The notes under the pieces are model-generated. The model did no database searches. It was not told where the DNA came from and saw only the letters and a list, made by a program, of their open reading frames with translations. Below are positions 5,984 through 12,721 of a stretch of DNA of 14,537 nucleotides, piece by piece; position 1 is the stretch's first letter; every line of letters begins with the position of its first letter. The stretch is from Streptomyces sp. WM4235 (GTDB lineage: Bacteria; Actinomycetota; Actinomycetes; Streptomycetales; Streptomycetaceae): NCBI RefSeq assembly GCF_001279725.1, contig NZ_LGDE01000011.1, positions 1-14,537 on the forward strand, read 5' to 3'. Position numbers and translations under genes: made by a program.

Positions 5984-6692
5984 GGGAGGTCACCTTCCAC
6001 CAGGGCAGGAGCCGCTCTTCGACGGGCTTCGGCGAGCGGTTGCCGGCCGGAGCGCCCTGCGCGGCGACGGGCAGCGTGAGAACGCGGAGCTGGATGAATT
6101 CGAAAGCGCCGGTGCGCCTGTGGGTGGAGACGCGGTCGGCGGCGATGTTCCGCAGGTACTCCTGCATCATCACGGCGCGATCCGAGTTCGCGGTGTCGTC
6201 GCCTCCATGCGTTTCCGTGTAGGAGGTCCAGGCGCGGCGCAGGAGATTCTGCGTCGTGTGGCTGGGGAAGACATTGTGCTCGACCGCGGAATTGTCCACG
6301 GCGGTCAGGTCGAACCAGGGGCTCACCTGAGCGGTACCGCCCGGGGTGGTGTGTGCGGTTCTCGCGAGAATCTGTCGGTTGACGGAGTCGGGATCCGGCG
6401 CGAACAGCCGCCAATTCTGCTCGAAAAGGGGATAGATCCAAGCGTTGATCTGTGGGCTGAACCGCTTTGAGACGGCATTGGGGGGAGCCACGTGGAGGAA
6501 CAACAGAACCACGTGGGTCACCGTCGTCACCATGCACAGGACTACGAACGTACGGAGTACTGCCGCCAGTACACGGGTGTGCCGGGGTGGCCGGCACGGC
6601 ACGACCGTTTCGTCGTGCTGCTCCTTCACGGCCGGATCAGATCCGTCCTTCGGGAGTTCCTTCACGGCCGCTGACGCGATTCCGCTCGACAC
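5973..6692 (-). CDS. DUF5819 family protein (possible SdpA-like partner of HTTM)
   Basis: A 239-residue protein with a polar cytoplasmic N-terminus, one transmembrane helix at about 43-68 (VLAAVLRTFVVLCMVTTVTH...), and an extracytoplasmic domain. The hallmark is YPLFEQNWRLFAPDPDSVNR (87-106), typical of DUF5819 and similar in kind to the aromatic NW/GW-F-P motif of SdpA. Its TGA lies inside the start of the HTTM gene. In Bacillus, SdpA and SdpB together convert pro-SdpC into the SDP peptide; whether this pair does anything similar is inference. GTG6692 follows a G-rich GGGTGGGGCG; GTG6665 is an alternative start. The hexamer repeat lies 34-66 bases upstream of the start. No candidate substrate peptide is seen next to it. 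Confidence 0.88.
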   Translation of the reverse strand: MSSGIASAAVKELPKDGSDPAVKEQHDETVVPCRPPRHTRVLAAVLRTFVVLCMVTTVTHVVLLFLHVAPPNAVSKRFSPQINAWIYPLFEQNWRLFAPDPDSVNRQILARTAHTTPGGTAQVSPWFDLTAVDNSAVEHNVFPSHTTQNLLRRAWTSYTETHGGDDTANSDRAVMMQEYLRNIAADRVSTHRRTGAFEFIQLRVLTLPVAAQGAPAGNRSPKPVEERLLPWWKVTSHGK

Positions 6693-6725
6693 CGCCCCAC
6701 CCTGCCTTTCTCGTATCGGCCGCTC

Positions 6726-6757
6726 GCATCCGCATCCGCATCCGCATCCGCATCCGC
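6726..6757. repeat. tandem hexamer repeat, five CATCCG units
   Basis: CATCCG repeats perfectly five times at 6727-6756 (GGATGC-type units on the minus strand). It sits between the terminator of the DUF3494 gene and the start of the DUF5819 gene, where the promoter of the DUF5819-HTTM pair should be. Change in unit number would alter promoter spacing in 6-bp steps without affecting a reading frame. Confidence 0.85.
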
Positions 6758-6779
6758 GTTCGCTGTCGGAGTCGGCGGC

Positions 6780-6817
6780 GGCGCACGGCGGATCCGATGA
6801 GGATTCCGCCGCGCGCC
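6780..6817 (-). terminator. strong hairpin terminator after DUF3494 gene
   Basis: A stem of twelve pairs (6780-6791 with 6806-6817), one bulged base, and four more pairs (6792-6795 with 6801-6804) closes on a five-base loop. The only imperfect pair is A-C on the plus strand, which is a U-G wobble in minus-strand RNA, so the structure is best for leftward transcription. It begins about 35 bases after the DUF3494 stop. Confidence 0.75.
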
Positions 6818-6852
6818 GCTGTCCGGTGAGCGGGCTTCGTACAGTCCGCTGA

Positions 6853-8178
6853 CTAGCCCTCGAAGGCCTCGTGGTCGAAGTTCACGGGCGCGTCGCCGTA
6901 GCCGTGGTGCTCGCCGGGCTTCCCGCCGTGGTCGTGCTCGCCGGGTCCCTCGCCGTGCTCGTGGTCGGGCTTGCCCGGTCCTTCGCCGTGCCACTGGTCG
7001 TGCTTACCGGGACCCTTGCCGGGCCCGTGCCCGTGGCCGTGTCCCGGCTTGCCGGGCTTGCCGCCGTTCCCGCCGGTGACGTTCCCGCCGGTGACGTTTC
7101 CACCGGTGATGTTCCCGCCGGTGATGTTTCCGCCCGTGGTGTGCCCGCCGGTGGTGTTGCCCGCGGTGGCGGCTCCGGTGGTGTTGCCCGCGGTGTTCCC
7201 CGACGTGTTGCCGGAGATGTTCCCCGAGGTGCCTCCGGTCACGACGTTGGCGATGGGTCCGCCGAGGAGCCCGCCGCCCGTCGTCACGCCACCGAGAACG
7301 CCGCCGAGGACACCCGATGTCGCGCCGCTCGTGGTGCCGCCCGTGGTGCCGGCCGTGGTGCCCGTCGTCGTCCCGGTGGTCGTGCCCGTGGTCGTGCCCG
7401 TGGTCGTTCCGGTCGTCGTCCCCCCGGTGGTGCCGGTCGAGCACGACCCCAGGAAGATCCGGTTGGTGTCGAGGGTCACCGCGCCGTTGCGGGCCAGTGC
7501 CCGGCCTTCGATGTTCGTGCCCGTGGTGACGCTGATCGAGGTCAGCGCCATGATGGTGCCCACGAAGGTGGAGTTGGTGCCGAGGGTGGCGGAACTACCG
7601 ATCTGCCAGTACACGTTGCACGGCGAGGCGCCGTTGGTGAGGAGCACCCGGCTGGAGGAAGCCGTGGTCAGTGCTTCGGGAATCTGGAACACCCAGACGG
7701 CGTTCGGGTTTCCTCCGGCGTCCAGGATCAGGTCACCGGTGAGACCGACGCCCGACACAGCCGTGTGGACACCGGGAAGAAGGGTGTTGCCCATCCCGAT
7801 CCCCGCCGCCAGCGCGAAGTCCGTGGCCTGCCCGGCGGCGTTGTTGTACGCCACGACCAGGTCGCTCTTGGCCTGGAGGGCGGCGGCGTCCGCCGAGTGC
7901 ACGGCACCGAGGACCAGACCCGGCGGGAATCCGCTGATCGCCGTACCCGGGTGCACTCCGAGGTCGTGGCTGATCACCGAGGGGCCCGTGTTCGTGATCT
8001 CCTCGCCTGCCAGAACCGAGTAGCTCGCCGCCGTGGCCAGCGGCACCGGGGTGGCGATCGCCAGTGCCATAGTCGGAGTGACGGCGACCATGACGGCGGC
8101 GACCGCCACCGCGATGCCCGACGCCAAGCCGCCGGACACGGCGCGGCGCCGAGCCGCTTGAAGAATTCTCAGTTTCAT
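6853..8178 (-). CDS. secreted DUF3494 (ice-binding-like) protein with repeat and His-rich tail
   Basis: A 441-residue exported protein. Residues 1-40 are a signal peptide with basic start (MKLRILQAARRR), long hydrophobic core and TMALA cleavage site. Residues 47-247 match the DUF3494 ice-binding-like beta-helix: YSVLAGEEITNTGPSVISHD, LGVHPGTAISGFPPG, AGQATDFALA, VWVFQIPEALTTASSS, ALTSISVTTGTNIEGRALA and TLDTNRIFLGSC; Cys187 and Cys246 may pair. Then come TTTG repeats (248-289), a Gly-rich part, and TGGN repeats (316-371). The tail (372-441) holds 12 His with many Gly, Pro and Asp, possibly metal-binding. There is no LPxTG motif or C-terminal helix. ATG8178 is chosen because it starts the signal peptide; AAGGA lies about 12 bases upstream. 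The family includes true antifreeze proteins, but many members act as adhesins or have unknown roles; the repeats favour a surface or matrix role. Confidence 0.92.
   Translation of the reverse strand: MKLRILQAARRRAVSGGLASGIAVAVAAVMVAVTPTMALAIATPVPLATAASYSVLAGEEITNTGPSVISHDLGVHPGTAISGFPPGLVLGAVHSADAAALQAKSDLVVAYNNAAGQATDFALAAGIGMGNTLLPGVHTAVSGVGLTGDLILDAGGNPNAVWVFQIPEALTTASSSRVLLTNGASPCNVYWQIGSSATLGTNSTFVGTIMALTSISVTTGTNIEGRALARNGAVTLDTNRIFLGSCSTGTTGGTTTGTTTGTTTGTTTGTTTGTTAGTTGGTTSGATSGVLGGVLGGVTTGGGLLGGPIANVVTGGTSGNISGNTSGNTAGNTTGAATAGNTTGGHTTGGNITGGNITGGNVTGGNVTGGNGGKPGKPGHGHGHGPGKGPGKHDQWHGEGPGKPDHEHGEGPGEHDHGGKPGEHHGYGDAPVNFDHEAFEG
7066..7437 (-). repeat. coding tandem repeats in DUF3494 protein
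   Basis: At 7312-7437 the minus strand repeats a 12-bp unit encoding Thr-Thr-Thr-Gly, and at 7066-7233 a 15-bp unit encoding Thr-Gly-Gly-Asn-Ile/Val. The units are nearly identical at DNA level, so length is likely to vary between strains by slippage or recombination without frameshift, because both units are multiples of three. Confidence 0.75.
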
Positions 8179-8376
8179 CGAGAGGCCATTTCCTTGAGGG
8201 GCCGTGGCGTGCCGGGCCCGACCGATTGCCCGGGAAGCCTGATGGACGAGACGGCATATTACGCAGAGAGTTGCGCGCAGCGGGGGCAAGGCCCGAATGG
8301 GAGGGCGTGCAGGGGGGTATGGGGTGTCGTCATGTGCGCGGGTAATACCTGAATTAACATTGATGGTAATCCGATG

Positions 8377-8399
8377 TGCGACCCCCTCTTGGGGTCGCA
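8377..8399. promoter_or_regulatory. perfect 9-bp hairpin in AT-rich island upstream of DUF3494 gene
   Basis: TGCGACCCC (8377-8385) and GGGGTCGCA (8391-8399) form a perfect stem with loop CTCTT. It is about 200 bases upstream of the DUF3494 start, beside the lowest-GC stretch of the window (GGTAATACCTGAATTAACAT, from 8341), where GGTAAT occurs twice. It could be a leader hairpin, a regulator site or the end of an unseen transcript. Confidence 0.4.
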
Positions 8400-8725
8400 A
8401 TTGCCCTACATGGGTTATTGCATGCCCTCCGGGCCGATAATCCGACCTCGCCAGCGGATGCGAAGATTCCGCCATTCCGGCGATTTCATGAATGTCGATG
8501 CGCCTGCGAGTGTGGCGCGGAAGCCGCGTAACCCCGGTTGGCGGGGCCAGGACTTTCGCCGGTCGTCTGGCTTTCGCCAATGAAGCGGGCCACAAGGGGC
8601 TCTGAGCGGCAGAGGTCGGCAGGCGCATCGGGCACGTTCCGTGATGTCGGTGAGGTCGACCGTGAGGCGGGCGCGCCGCGGAGCGGCCACGCTGCGCGCA
8701 TCCGGCACACGGTGTTCGGCTGCCG

Positions 8726-8869
8726 TCAGATGGTTGCTCCGGACATCCGCACGTGCGCGATGCCTCCGTCTTCGTGGTCGAGTTCCACCGTCACCGAGGC
8801 CCCCGCCGACGCCCGGGCGGGTGTGGGGCCGATGGGGCAAGGGACCGGTTTGGACGGGTCCGGGTGCCG
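8726..8869 (-). pseudogene. C-terminal gene remnant
   Basis: The last 47 codons of a minus-strand frame ending at TGA 8726-8728 show strong third-position G/C and protein-like sequence (KPVPCPIGPTPARASAG, SVTVELDHEDGGIAHVRMSG). The pattern recalls the C-terminal strand of epimerase-fold proteins such as DapF or PrpF, but this is only an impression. Upstream the bias is lost and no start is found, so it looks like the tail of a deleted gene. Confidence 0.3.
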
Positions 8870-8992
8870 GATCGGCCGGGGGCGCGCAGAGGGGGGCTTG
8901 AGGACGCACGGCCGCCGCCACGACGGCGGACGCGGCACAGGGCCCGGGCCGTGCCGGTGCAGCGCTCAGGCGCGGACGAGTGAGGATGCCCG

Positions 8993-10453
8993 ATGGTCCA
9001 GCCGGCCCAGTCTCCCGAGCCCCCTGAAGACCACGTCATCGTATTGTTCGGCGCCACGGGCGACCTGGCCCGGCGCAAGCTGCTGCCCGGGCTGTTCCAC
9101 CTTGCGCGAGCGGGGCTGATGCCGCGCCGCTACCGCGTCGTCGGTACCGCCCCGGCGGCGGAAGCACTCACCGATCAGGAGTTCCGCGCCCATGCGCGAC
9201 AGGCCGTGGCGGAGTTCGGGCGTTCACGGCCCGAGGGGCCGGATTGGGAGACGTTCGCGGCCACCCTGTCCTTCGGCGCGGCCGACACGGGGGCGGCGGA
9301 CCCCCTGATGGCAGCGGTGCGCGAGGCCGAGGCGGCTCTCGGGGGCAAGCCGCGCCGGCTCTTCCACCTCGCCGTGCCTCCCGTCGCGTTCACCTCGATG
9401 ATCGATCTGCTGGGCACGACCGGGCTCGCCGAGGGTGGCCGGGTCATCGTGGAGAAGCCGTTCGGCACCGACCTGGCGTCCGCCCGCGCGCTGAACTCCG
9501 CCATCCACCGCGTCTTCGACGAGTCACGGGTGTTCCGGATCGACCACTTCCTCGGGAAGGAGGCCGTCGACAACGTCCTCGCGCTCCGCTTCGCCAACGG
9601 TCTCTTCGAGCCGCTGTGGAACCGTGAGCACATCAGCCACGTACAGATCGACGTGCCCGAGCACATCGACATTCAGGGCCGCGCCCGCTTCTTCGAGGGC
9701 ACCGGAACGTTCCGCGACATGGTCGTCACCCACCTGTTCCAGCTGCTCGGGTTCGTCGCCATGGAACCGCCGGTCGTCCTGGAGGCGGACGCGCTCCGCG
9801 ACGAGCAGGTCAAGGTCTTCCACAGCATGCGCGCCCTGGACCCCGCGCACGTCGTGCGCGGCCAGTACACCGGCTACCGCGACGAGCAGGGCGTGGATCC
9901 GGCATCGGACACCGAGACGTTCGTGGCGCTACGGGTCGAGATCGACAACTGGCGCTGGGCGGGGGTGCCCTTCCACCTGCGCACGGGAAAGGCCCTGGCC
10001 GAGGGCCGCCACGTGGTGACGCTCGGCCTGCGCGAGCCCGTCCTGCGCATGTTCCCGCTGGACGCGCGAGCCGCTGCCGACGGCCGGAGCAACGAGCTCG
10101 TCATCGACTTCGACGATCCGGGCTCCGTCACTGCCCGCCTCCTGATGAAGGAGCCGGGGCCGTCGATGCAGCTGGCCGAGGCCGACATGGTCTTCAACTA
10201 CGGCACCTCGTTCGCCGCGCAGAACTCGCTGGAGGGGTACGAGCACCTCCTCCTGGAAGCCATGCACGGCAACCAGTCCCTGTTCACACGGTCCGACGGT
10301 GTCGAACGGCTCTGGGAGGTGGCCGCCCCGCTGCTCGACGCGCCACCACCAGTGGAACCGTACGCACCCGGCAGCTGGGGGCCGGACAGCATCGAGGCCC
10401 TCGTCGCTCCGTACCACTGGCACCTGCCCGACCGGCGGGCGGCGTCCTCGTAG
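8993..10453 (+). CDS. zwf: glucose-6-phosphate 1-dehydrogenase
   Basis: A 486-residue enzyme that oxidises glucose 6-phosphate to 6-phosphogluconolactone, making NADPH for the oxidative pentose phosphate pathway in the cytoplasm. The nucleotide-binding motif is FGATGDLARRK (19-29), EKPFG is at 154-158, and the substrate signature RIDHFLGKE is at 182-190. The catalytic base is probably His247 in RDMVVTHLFQLL; the usual QNHLLQ has become VTHLFQ, a divergence from the housekeeping form. ATG8993 follows GAGGA (8982-8986) at six bases. In Streptomyces the housekeeping zwf genes lie with transaldolase, transketolase or opcA; none is here, so this is likely an additional paralogue, perhaps giving NADPH under particular conditions. 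NADP versus NAD preference cannot be decided by eye. Confidence 0.96.
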   Translation: MVQPAQSPEPPEDHVIVLFGATGDLARRKLLPGLFHLARAGLMPRRYRVVGTAPAAEALTDQEFRAHARQAVAEFGRSRPEGPDWETFAATLSFGAADTGAADPLMAAVREAEAALGGKPRRLFHLAVPPVAFTSMIDLLGTTGLAEGGRVIVEKPFGTDLASARALNSAIHRVFDESRVFRIDHFLGKEAVDNVLALRFANGLFEPLWNREHISHVQIDVPEHIDIQGRARFFEGTGTFRDMVVTHLFQLLGFVAMEPPVVLEADALRDEQVKVFHSMRALDPAHVVRGQYTGYRDEQGVDPASDTETFVALRVEIDNWRWAGVPFHLRTGKALAEGRHVVTLGLREPVLRMFPLDARAAADGRSNELVIDFDDPGSVTARLLMKEPGPSMQLAEADMVFNYGTSFAAQNSLEGYEHLLLEAMHGNQSLFTRSDGVERLWEVAAPLLDAPPPVEPYAPGSWGPDSIEALVAPYHWHLPDRRAASS

Positions 10454-10472
10454 TCCGGATCGCACGGTGCCG

Positions 10473-10488
10473 GGCGGGTCGGCCCGCC
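10473..10488. terminator. hairpin between convergent genes
   Basis: GGCGGG (10473-10478) pairs perfectly with CCCGCC (10483-10488) around the four-base loop TCGG. It starts 20 bases after the G6PD stop and lies before the stop of the convergent HTH gene, so it can work in both directions. Confidence 0.55.
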
Positions 10489-10538
10489 TCATCGCCCATC
10501 CCGCCCGGAGAGTGGCAGCCGTACCGTCTGGTGTTCGT

Positions 10539-11126
10539 TCAGTATCCGTATCGAAATCCGTATCGAAGGAGTCGGCTGTGTGCGGCCCGGGGGCTGATGC
10601 CGAGTCCATCCGCGATGTCTGCGACCGGCGTCCCGTCCTGCTCCAGGTGGTGGGCCGCGGTCCTGGCGATTCGTTCGACGGTGCGCTCCAGTGCGGCGGC
10701 CGCTCGCAGCGCGGCCAACGGTGCCTGATCGGCGAGGTCTTCCAGTTCGGTGTCGATGCGTTCCAACAGTCCCTGCACGTGTGAGGGCAGGGGAACGGCC
10801 CGGGCCTGGATGGTCGCGATGTGGAGCTGCCAGTCGCCGAGCGGTCCGTCCGGATCCAGCAGGAACGGGGTCGGCAGCCCGTCACTGACCTTGGTCCAGT
10901 CGATCGGATACGGGTAGGAGCCGCGCCAGCCGCACGAGCAGCCCGCCTTGACGCTCTCGGCCCTCGGCGCACCGAGGGCGCCGTCGTAGTCCCACCAATC
11001 GGTGCTCGTGTGGACCTCGGACCCACTGCCGACATCGAAGACCAGCGGCGCCGGCTCATCCCCGCCCGGCAGGACGGCCGTGGGCCGGCCCTCGTGTTCG
11101 TCCGCGAACTCGCTGATCTGCCACAT
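10539..11126 (-). CDS. unknown protein with C-terminal helix-turn-helix, 195 aa
   Basis: I do not recognise a named family. The N-terminal half (1-105) is soluble and aromatic, with STDWWDYDGALGAPRAESVK and a CSCGWRG motif (63-69) that could hold a metal, followed by YPYPIDWTK and DPDGPLGDWQLHIATIQA. The middle (115-160) is helical (LLERIDTELEDLADQAPLAA). Residues 166-190 form a helix-turn-helix (TPVADIADGLGISPRAAHSR) that ends in the repeated RYGFRYGY. ATG11126 is well supported by GGAGG seven bases upstream, which rules out the longer open frame. It is divergent from the nicotinamidase gene with about 250 bases between, so regulation of that gene is possible but unproven. The last 24 bases hold a direct repeat of ATCCGTATCGAA (plus strand). 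Confidence 0.82.
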   Translation of the reverse strand: MWQISEFADEHEGRPTAVLPGGDEPAPLVFDVGSGSEVHTSTDWWDYDGALGAPRAESVKAGCSCGWRGSYPYPIDWTKVSDGLPTPFLLDPDGPLGDWQLHIATIQARAVPLPSHVQGLLERIDTELEDLADQAPLAALRAAAALERTVERIARTAAHHLEQDGTPVADIADGLGISPRAAHSRLLRYGFRYGY

Positions 11127-11380
11127 CGGTGAGCCTCCGAAACGCCGTCGCATTCGTCGTCGACAACGACCATGGCGTACACGGGCCGACTTGCGCGGCC
11201 GGATCGCGAAACCGGTCCTTGTCGGATCGGTGGGGGGTCCTGACCTTCGCGAGGCGCGAATCGTTCCTGCGGTGAATGTCGTCGGCTGTGTGGGTGAGCG
11301 CGGACCCGCTCCTCGTCCGGCGGAGATCAGGAGACCGGTAGAACGCGTGGGTCGTTTCCTCGTCCTGAAGGGTGTTCGTG

Positions 11381-11974
11381 ATGAGCCGAGGCTTGATTGT
11401 CGTGGATGTGCAGAAGGACTTCTGCGAAGGAGGCAGTGTTCCCGTCGCGGGAGGCGCACGGATCGCCACCGCCATCGCCGAACTGGTGGAGCGGAGCGCG
11501 GACGGTGACTACCAGTACGTCGTGGCCACCCGGGACCACCACATCGACCCGGGAGGCCACTTCTCCTCGAACCCCGACTTCAAGGACAGCTTCCCCGTGC
11601 ACTGTGTGGCCGGGGGCGAAGGCGGCGAGTTCCACCCGAACTTCGCCCCCACCGTCGCGGGCGGCAAGGTCGATGCCGTCTTCTTCAAAGGCGCCCACAG
11701 CGCGTCCAAGAGCGGCTTTGAAGGCACGGACGCCGAAGGGACCTCCCTCGCGGACTGGCTGCGCGCCCGCGGGGTGAAGAACGTCGACGTGGTGGGCATC
11801 GCGACCGACCACTGCGTGCGCGCCACCGCCCTGGACGCCGCCGCGGCGGGATTCGGCACCCGAGTACGCCTGGACTACTCGGTCGGCGTCGCCCCCGACA
11901 CCGTCGCCTCCACCCTCGGTGACTTCCGCCGGGCAGGCATCGCGGTGTCAGGCGAGGTGCCCGTGTCGGGTTAG
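11381..11974 (+). CDS. pncA: nicotinamidase / pyrazinamidase (isochorismatase superfamily)
   Basis: A 197-residue cysteine hydrolase that deamidates nicotinamide to nicotinic acid for NAD salvage. The catalytic triad is visible: Asp9 in IVVDVQKDFCEGG, Lys103 in VFFKGAHS and Cys145 in GIATDHCVRATA, matching D8, K96 and C138 of the Mycobacterium tuberculosis enzyme. Metal ligands Asp52, His54 and His60 lie in TRDHHIDPGGHFSSNPDF, and His74 in FPVHCVAGGEGGEFHP is the fourth. Length is normal for the family. ATG11381 is chosen, with GAAGGG (11367-11372) eight bases upstream; GTG11378 and GTG11372 are in-frame alternatives. The gene stands alone, and the nearest NAD-related neighbour is the G6PD gene, which is not co-transcribed. 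Confidence 0.95.
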   Translation: MSRGLIVVDVQKDFCEGGSVPVAGGARIATAIAELVERSADGDYQYVVATRDHHIDPGGHFSSNPDFKDSFPVHCVAGGEGGEFHPNFAPTVAGGKVDAVFFKGAHSASKSGFEGTDAEGTSLADWLRARGVKNVDVVGIATDHCVRATALDAAAAGFGTRVRLDYSVGVAPDTVASTLGDFRRAGIAVSGEVPVSG

Positions 11975-11984
11975 TCCTGGGGCT

Positions 11985-12250
11985 TCAGTGGGCTCCGGCG
12001 GGTAGCCGCAGCGCGTCCGCGCTCGACCACCGGAGCCAGACGGGCTTGTTGACGCCCCCACTGGGCAAGCCCGAGTTCGATACCGGACGTCAACGACGAG
12101 CTCAGGGCCGGTCCTCCCAGGGGCGGACGCGTCCGACCACGTGGATGCCGATGTCCTGGGCGGATCGGAGCGCGGCCAGTACACCTCCGCTGATCTCTGT
12201 GTGGTCGAGCCACCGGGGACCATCGCGGTCGCGCCGGGCGAGGGCGCCTG
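11985..12250 (-). pseudogene. two short coding-like remnants
   Basis: On the minus strand a frame with strong third-position G/C reads DGPRWLDHTEISGGVLAALR, SAQDIGIHVVGRVRPWEDRP and stops at 12102-12104. It has no ATG or GTG start. Fifty bases on, in another frame, GVNKPVWLRWSSADALRLPA runs to a TGA at 11985-11987, also with strong bias. Both look like C-terminal pieces of lost genes, or pieces of one gene broken by frameshift. I do not recognise the family. Confidence 0.35.
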
Positions 12251-12274
12251 GTCGCTTCGCTCGCGAGGGGTGGT

Positions 12275-12523
12275 TCAGCGTCGGGTGCGCCAGGTGCCGT
12301 AGAGGGCGGCTACGGCGCTGATGACTCCGGCGAAGCCGGTGTCTCCGACGGCGAGGTAGATGCCCGCGCAGGTGGCCAGGAGGGCGATCAGCACGACGCT
12401 GTCGCCGTTGCCGTACCGGTTTGCTTCGCGGGGTGCGGACGGCTCCTGTCGCACGGGTACCGGGGCAGGTTCGGGTTCGGGTACGGGTTCGGGTGTCTGG
12501 GGTGTTGCTTCGGAGTGCGTCAT
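12275..12523 (-). CDS. small membrane protein with Pro/Glu-rich N-terminus, 82 aa
   Basis: The first 35 residues are Pro/Glu-rich (QTPEPVPEPEPAPVPVRQEP) and the rest forms two hydrophobic helices, SVVLIALLATCAGIYLAV and GFAGVISAVAALYGTW, ending in TRR. Codons are strongly G/C-ended. The plan is that of a small two-helix membrane protein with a cytoplasmic tail; no function is known to me. The ATG has only a weak ribosome site. It is divergent from the coiled-coil membrane protein gene, with 198 bases between that contain three CGTACGG motifs, so the two may share control. Confidence 0.7.
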   Translation of the reverse strand: MTHSEATPQTPEPVPEPEPAPVPVRQEPSAPREANRYGNGDSVVLIALLATCAGIYLAVGDTGFAGVISAVAALYGTWRTRR

Positions 12524-12564
12524 GTCTCAAGGAGAGCGGCACTCGCGGCGGATTCCCAGTGATC

Positions 12565-12676
12565 CGTACGGGCCCGCATGGACCCGGACGACACCGGTCG
12601 CCGCGTACGGGTTTCCGCGCTGACCCGGACGCTGCCGAGCGTTCGGCATCGTTCGGCGGATTCCGCGTACGTACGG
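12565..12676. promoter_or_regulatory. three CGTACGG motifs in divergent promoter region
   Basis: CGTACGG occurs at 12565-12571, 12604-12610 and 12670-12676; the last is part of the 10-bp palindrome CGTACGTACG (12666-12675). All lie between two divergent membrane protein genes, so they are candidate operator sites. The palindromic core CGTACG is not rare in GC-rich DNA, so the call is weak. Confidence 0.3.
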
Positions 12677-12721
12677 CGCCGGGCCCTCTAGCGTTGGTTT
12701 CCGGACAAGGGGGGTGATCCG

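Larger units (their letters stand above)
8179..8992. other. long intergenic region, mostly non-coding
   Basis: About 800 bases separate the divergent DUF3494 and G6PD genes. It holds an AT-rich island with a hairpin (8341-8400) and a short gene remnant (8726-8869), listed separately. The minus-strand frame extending the DUF3494 gene upstream to 8628 has poor codon bias and precedes the signal peptide, so it is not part of that protein. Confidence 0.6.

Noticed and set aside
4781..8178. DUF3494, DUF5819 and HTTM genes as one operon
   Set aside because: A strong leftward hairpin terminator (6780-6817) lies between DUF3494 and DUF5819, so a single transcript would need read-through.
6871..8352. 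Plus-strand frames of 350-493 codons across the DUF3494 gene
   Set aside because: They read the low-complexity repeats as Val/Pro or Ala/Gly runs and oppose a recognised domain with signal peptide.
9929..11182. Minus-strand frame of 417 codons
   Set aside because: It overlaps the G6PD 3' part and the HTH-tailed gene in a different phase, and has no supporting motif.
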